Shown: piece by piece, positions 6,713 through 8,701 of the stretch
How the letters are laid out: every line of letters begins with the position of its first letter
Numbering within the stretch: the first letter of the stretch is position 1
From: Clostridia bacterium
GTDB taxonomy: Bacteria > Bacillota > Sulfobacillia > SLMV01
Direction: 5' to 3'
NCBI GenBank assembly: GCA_003554565.1
Contig: PWGR01000253.1
Coordinates: 1-8,701 of the forward strand
DNA length: 8,701 bases
Position numbers and translations under genes: made by a program
Notes under the pieces: model-generated
Told to the model about the DNA's origin: nothing
The model's input: the letters and a program-made list of their open reading frames with translations, nothing else
Database searches by the model: none

Positions 6713-6893
6713 GAAAATGAGAGTTTCGGATGTGATTACCCTGAAGAAAGCGCATCCCTGCGGTTCCAACCAGTGGGAGGTGCTGCGCGTCGGCGCTGAC
6801 ATCCGGCTTCGCTGTCTGGGCTGCGGGCGCCTGGTCATGCTCCCGAGGCGGAAGGTCGAATCAAGGATCAGGAGTATCGAACGCCCCAAATAG
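6696..6893 (+). CDS. yyzM: DUF951 family protein (YyzM-like)
   Basis: A 65-residue member of DUF951, a small conserved Bacillota protein of unknown function that I recall as YyzM in B. subtilis. Nearly the whole family signature is present: HPCGSNQWEVLRVGADIRLR (20-39) followed by CLGCGRLVMLPRRKVE. Cysteines at 22, 40 and 43 could bind a metal, with C-L-G-C as the clearest pair, and the many basic residues would suit nucleic-acid or ribosome binding; both are inference. Two starts are possible. ATG 6696 has a strong GGGGAGGGGGAG at 6677-6688 and overlaps the mscS stop by 17 nt. ATG 6717 (58 residues) gives the usual family N-terminus but has only a weak AGGA. The stronger binding site favours 6696. 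It is 30 nt upstream of ychF. Confidence 0.9.
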   Translation: MRERDRKMRVSDVITLKKAHPCGSNQWEVLRVGADIRLRCLGCGRLVMLPRRKVESRIRSIERPK

Positions 6894-6923
6894 AGAAGTG
6901 CATACGAAGGGAGGTAGTCAGGG

Positions 6924-8027
6924 GTGCAGCTGGGAATTGTCGGGCTGCCAAATGCGGGTAAATCCACCCTGTTTAATGTCGTAACTGGTGCGGGTGCTCC
7001 CACCGGGGCGTATCCCTTCACAACTGTAGACAGCAATGTTGGTGAAGTAGCAGTGCCGGATCCCCGTCTCGAGCGGATCTCCCGCGCCATAGGATCACAA
7101 TCCGTGGTGCCGGCCTCCGTACGAATTGTTGACATTGCCGGTCTCGTGCGGGGGGCCAGTCGCGGCCAGGGACTTGGAAACCGGTTCCTCGGGTACATAC
7201 GGGAAGTGGACGCCATCGCTCACGTCGTCCGAGCCTTTCGGCGAAGCGATGTCAGCCACTCTGAAGGTCAACTCAATCCCCTGCGCGATGTGCAGCTGGT
7301 GGAACAGGAGCTCCTTATGGCTGATGCCGAGACGCTCGAACGACGGCTGGAGTCGCTCGAGAGGAAGGCGAAGAGCGGCGACGAGCAAGTAATGGCCGAG
7401 CTGGAGGAGGTGCGTGCCCTCAAAGATACGATTGACTCCGGTGACTACCTGGCTGGAAATGATATCCCACCGGAGCATGGCAGACGCGCCCGGGATCTGC
7501 ATCTGCTGAGCATCCGGCCGGTCGTATATGTCATAAATGTAGACGAAGAGACAGCGGCCGGGCCGGAAAATGAAGAGGTGTCCGAGCTCATCGGACCAGT
7601 AGAGGGCCTGGCTCATCGCAGGGGAATGAAGGCGCTGCGGTTGTGTGCGGGACTGGAAGAAGAGCTCACCGCCTTGGACGAGGAGGAGCAGGAAGCATTT
7701 CGTGTGGAGATGGGACTGGTCGGGGACGGCAGACAGCGCTTTCTACACGCGGCACACGATGTTCTGGGCCTGATAACTTACTTCACCGGGAATGAGAAGG
7801 AGACGCGGGCCCGTTCGCTTCGCCAGGGCGGCACAGCTCTGGAGGCCGCCCGGAAAGTTCACTCGGACATCGGTGAGGGCTTCATACGTGCCGATGTGGT
7901 GTCAGCTGATGATCTCATGCGTGTTGGCTCGCGCGAGCGGGCCCGTCGAAAAGGGCTGCTGCGCAGCGAGGGCCGCGACTACACTGTGTGCGATGGAGAC
8001 GTGATTGAAGTTCACTTCAGGAGTTGA
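6924..8027 (+). CDS. ychF: Ribosome-associated P-loop ATPase/GTPase YchF
   Basis: A 367-residue YchF/OLA1 protein of the Obg-related translation-factor class, which binds ribosomes and uses ATP in the studied members. The G1 motif GLPNAGKST is at 7-15, the threonine-containing switch I region PFTTVDSNVG at 31-40, and G3 is DIAGLVRGAS at 70-79. The G4 position has NVDE (205-208), the N-x-x-E form that replaces N-K-x-D and loosens guanine specificity in this family. A charged coiled-coil insertion (about 125-175) and a C-terminal TGS domain (about 282-365, from GLITYFTGNEKETRA to DGDVIEVHF) complete the normal architecture and length. GTG at 6924 is preceded by AAGGGAGG, with 9 nt spacing. In Bacillus the orthologue is yyaF, next to rpsF; here the following gene is not rpsF but a hairpin-rich gap and a small membrane protein. 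Confidence 0.96.
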   Translation: MQLGIVGLPNAGKSTLFNVVTGAGAPTGAYPFTTVDSNVGEVAVPDPRLERISRAIGSQSVVPASVRIVDIAGLVRGASRGQGLGNRFLGYIREVDAIAHVVRAFRRSDVSHSEGQLNPLRDVQLVEQELLMADAETLERRLESLERKAKSGDEQVMAELEEVRALKDTIDSGDYLAGNDIPPEHGRRARDLHLLSIRPVVYVINVDEETAAGPENEEVSELIGPVEGLAHRRGMKALRLCAGLEEELTALDEEEQEAFRVEMGLVGDGRQRFLHAAHDVLGLITYFTGNEKETRARSLRQGGTALEAARKVHSDIGEGFIRADVVSADDLMRVGSRERARRKGLLRSEGRDYTVCDGDVIEVHFRS

Positions 8028-8049
8028 TGTACACCTTGATGACGCTCCG

Positions 8050-8068
8050 CCGGTGTGGACCGGATTTT
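8050..8068 (+). terminator. Short rho-independent terminator after ychF
   Basis: An inverted repeat CCGGT (8050-8054) / ACCGG (8059-8063) encloses a GTGG loop and is followed by ATTTTTA, 22 nt past the ychF stop. The stem is only five pairs but GC-rich, and the T run starts directly after it. It may act as a weak terminator for the long upstream transcript. Confidence 0.5.
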
Positions 8069-8085
8069 TACTTCTTACTCCGATC

Positions 8086-8144
8086 CGGCACAGAGAACCT
8101 CTGCCGCGGTGCGGTCAAGAAGTCATGGCGGGCGGGTGACCGCA
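8086..8144 (+). repeat. Two tandem inverted repeats between ychF and the small membrane gene
   Basis: Two further foldable elements follow the terminator. The first pairs CGGC (8086-8089) with GCCG (8103-8106) and AGAG (8092-8095) with CTCT (8099-8102), leaving a two-base bulge and an AAC loop. The second pairs TGCGGTCA (8110-8117) perfectly with TGACCGCA (8137-8144) across a 19-nt loop. Neither has a T run, so they are not ordinary terminators. They could form a structured leader for the gene at 8197, an operator, or chance pairing in GC-rich DNA. No known riboswitch or T-box signature was recognised, and no convincing open reading frame lies in 8028-8196. Confidence 0.4.
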
Positions 8145-8196
8145 GAGCGTCTTCGGCCCTGCCTGAGCCAAATGATCGGGAGGGAGGAAGACTGGG

Positions 8197-8433
8197 ATGC
8201 CTTCAATTCGCAGACTTGCATATCGCCTGTTCGGCACCGGGCGAACCGGCACGTGTATTGGGCTGTATGCTGCCCGCGCCGCCTACCTGTTCCTGACCGC
8301 TGCACTCATGATTTGGTCAATTTATGCCCTGGTGGCTGCGCGCAGCATCACCATCGGATTTATCCTGTTTATTGCTTCCCAGGTCGTCTATTGGATTGCT
8401 TACCTGTACTACCGGCAGAGAACCGGTGATTGA
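8197..8433 (+). CDS. Small two-span membrane protein, unknown
   Basis: A 78-residue protein with a basic amphipathic N-terminus (MPSIRRLAYRLFGTGRTG) and two predicted transmembrane helices at about 26-46 and 51-72, ending in YYRQRTGD. The ATG at 8197 is preceded by AGGGAGGAAG at 8181-8190 with good spacing, which makes this frame far better supported than the longer overlapping one from 8055 in another phase. No family was recognised. It follows a hairpin-rich 169-nt gap after ychF, so it may have its own promoter, although none was found. Its last 25 nt overlap the 3' end of a convergent minus-strand reading frame. Confidence 0.68.
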   Translation: MPSIRRLAYRLFGTGRTGTCIGLYAARAAYLFLTAALMIWSIYALVAARSITIGFILFIASQVVYWIAYLYYRQRTGD

Positions 8434-8699
8434 GATGCGCTGAGTGTTACTGTGCTTTTACCGCGCTCCTCCGGGAATCTCTCCTGCTGTATGACCGAGC
8501 GGCGCTTGTGATTGTGCGATCTGGACCTGAGCAAAAAGTACCTCTGGCCAAGCGCCGACTCTGCCGGATGGACCTGGCTGCCTATCGCTGCAAAGCAAAC
8601 GGTGATCTGCCGTATGGCAATTGCATTCCAGTACCAGAGAATCCACACCATTACCACTGTCGCAAGCGCAAACAGGGTATAGTGAACTCGTCGGCGAAC
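8409..8699 (-). CDS. Partial C-terminus of a membrane protein entering from the right edge
   Basis: The minus-strand frame is open from the window edge to a stop at 8409-8411, giving 96 residues with no beginning in view. The first visible part, VRRRVHYTLFALATVVMVWI followed by LWYWN, is a convincing membrane helix preceded by arginines. It resembles the H-Y-T-L ... W-F/I-L-x-Y-W-N final helix I recall from membrane-bound serine hydrolases of the beta-lactamase class; that assignment is weak. In such proteins the chain ends soon after this helix. Here a further 70 or so residues follow, rich in serine, arginine and histidine and with little family character, so the native stop may have been lost. 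The end overlaps the convergent small membrane gene by 25 nt. Confidence 0.4.
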   Translation of the reverse strand, partial: VRRRVHYTLFALATVVMVWILWYWNAIAIRQITVCFAAIGSQVHPAESALGQRYFLLRSRSHNHKRRSVIQQERFPEERGKSTVTLSASQSPVLCR

Positions 8700-8701
8700 C
8701 C

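Noticed and set aside
8411..8427. Inverted repeat ACCGG / CCGGT at the end of the small membrane gene as a terminator
   Set aside because: No T run follows on either strand and the loop is 7 nt; it lies within coding sequence.
8055..8429. Plus-strand frame of 124 codons overlapping the small membrane gene
   Set aside because: It starts inside the terminator hairpin, has no ribosome binding site and lacks the hydrophobic pattern; the frame at 8197 has an excellent ribosome binding site and two clear membrane helices.

Overview
The window looks like a chromosomal segment of a spore-forming, moderately GC-rich member of the Bacillota (Clostridia-like). The evidence is a YyaC-type sporulation protein preceded by a close match to a sigma-E promoter, strong AGGAGG-type ribosome binding sites, frequent GTG/TTG starts, and the neighbourhood yyaC ... 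cvpA - mscS - DUF951 (yyzM) - ychF. In many Bacillota, several of these genes lie together next to parA/parB close to the replication origin, so this is probably an origin-proximal region; that placement is inference.

Layout. At the left, a decayed C-terminal piece of a transposase (minus strand, about 18-224) has run into the 3' end of yyaC (minus strand, 139-759), so the last residues of YyaC appear to be transposase DNA read in another frame. A short divergent region (760-851) carries the sigma-E-type promoter for yyaC. To its right all genes but the last are on the plus strand: a YkvI-family membrane protein (852-1868); a tail-anchored TPR protein (1949-2587) overlapping by 70 nt a membrane-anchored extracytoplasmic protein with probable beta-propeller repeats (2518-3861); a small multi-span membrane protein (3874-4254); an EamA/DMT transporter (4248-5177); a CvpA-family membrane protein (5194-5790); an MscS mechanosensitive channel (5807-6712); the small cysteine-containing DUF951 protein (6696-6893); and the ATPase/GTPase YchF (6924-8027). 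A 169-nt gap with a terminator-like hairpin and two further inverted repeats leads to a two-span small membrane protein (8197-8433). A convergent minus-strand reading frame enters from the right edge and ends at 8409.

How the genes fit together. Spacings from 1949 to 8027 are tiny or negative (overlaps at 2518, 4248, 6696), so the nine genes from the TPR protein to YchF could be one transcript. The right half (cvpA-mscS-DUF951-ychF) is a conserved housekeeping-type neighbourhood. The left half (TPR, propeller, small membrane protein) is an uncharacterised set that looks like a membrane-associated assembly with a cytoplasmic TPR scaffold and an external propeller. This trio is the best candidate for something undescribed, but its function cannot be read from sequence alone. 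No CRISPR array, phage module, rRNA or tRNA was seen.
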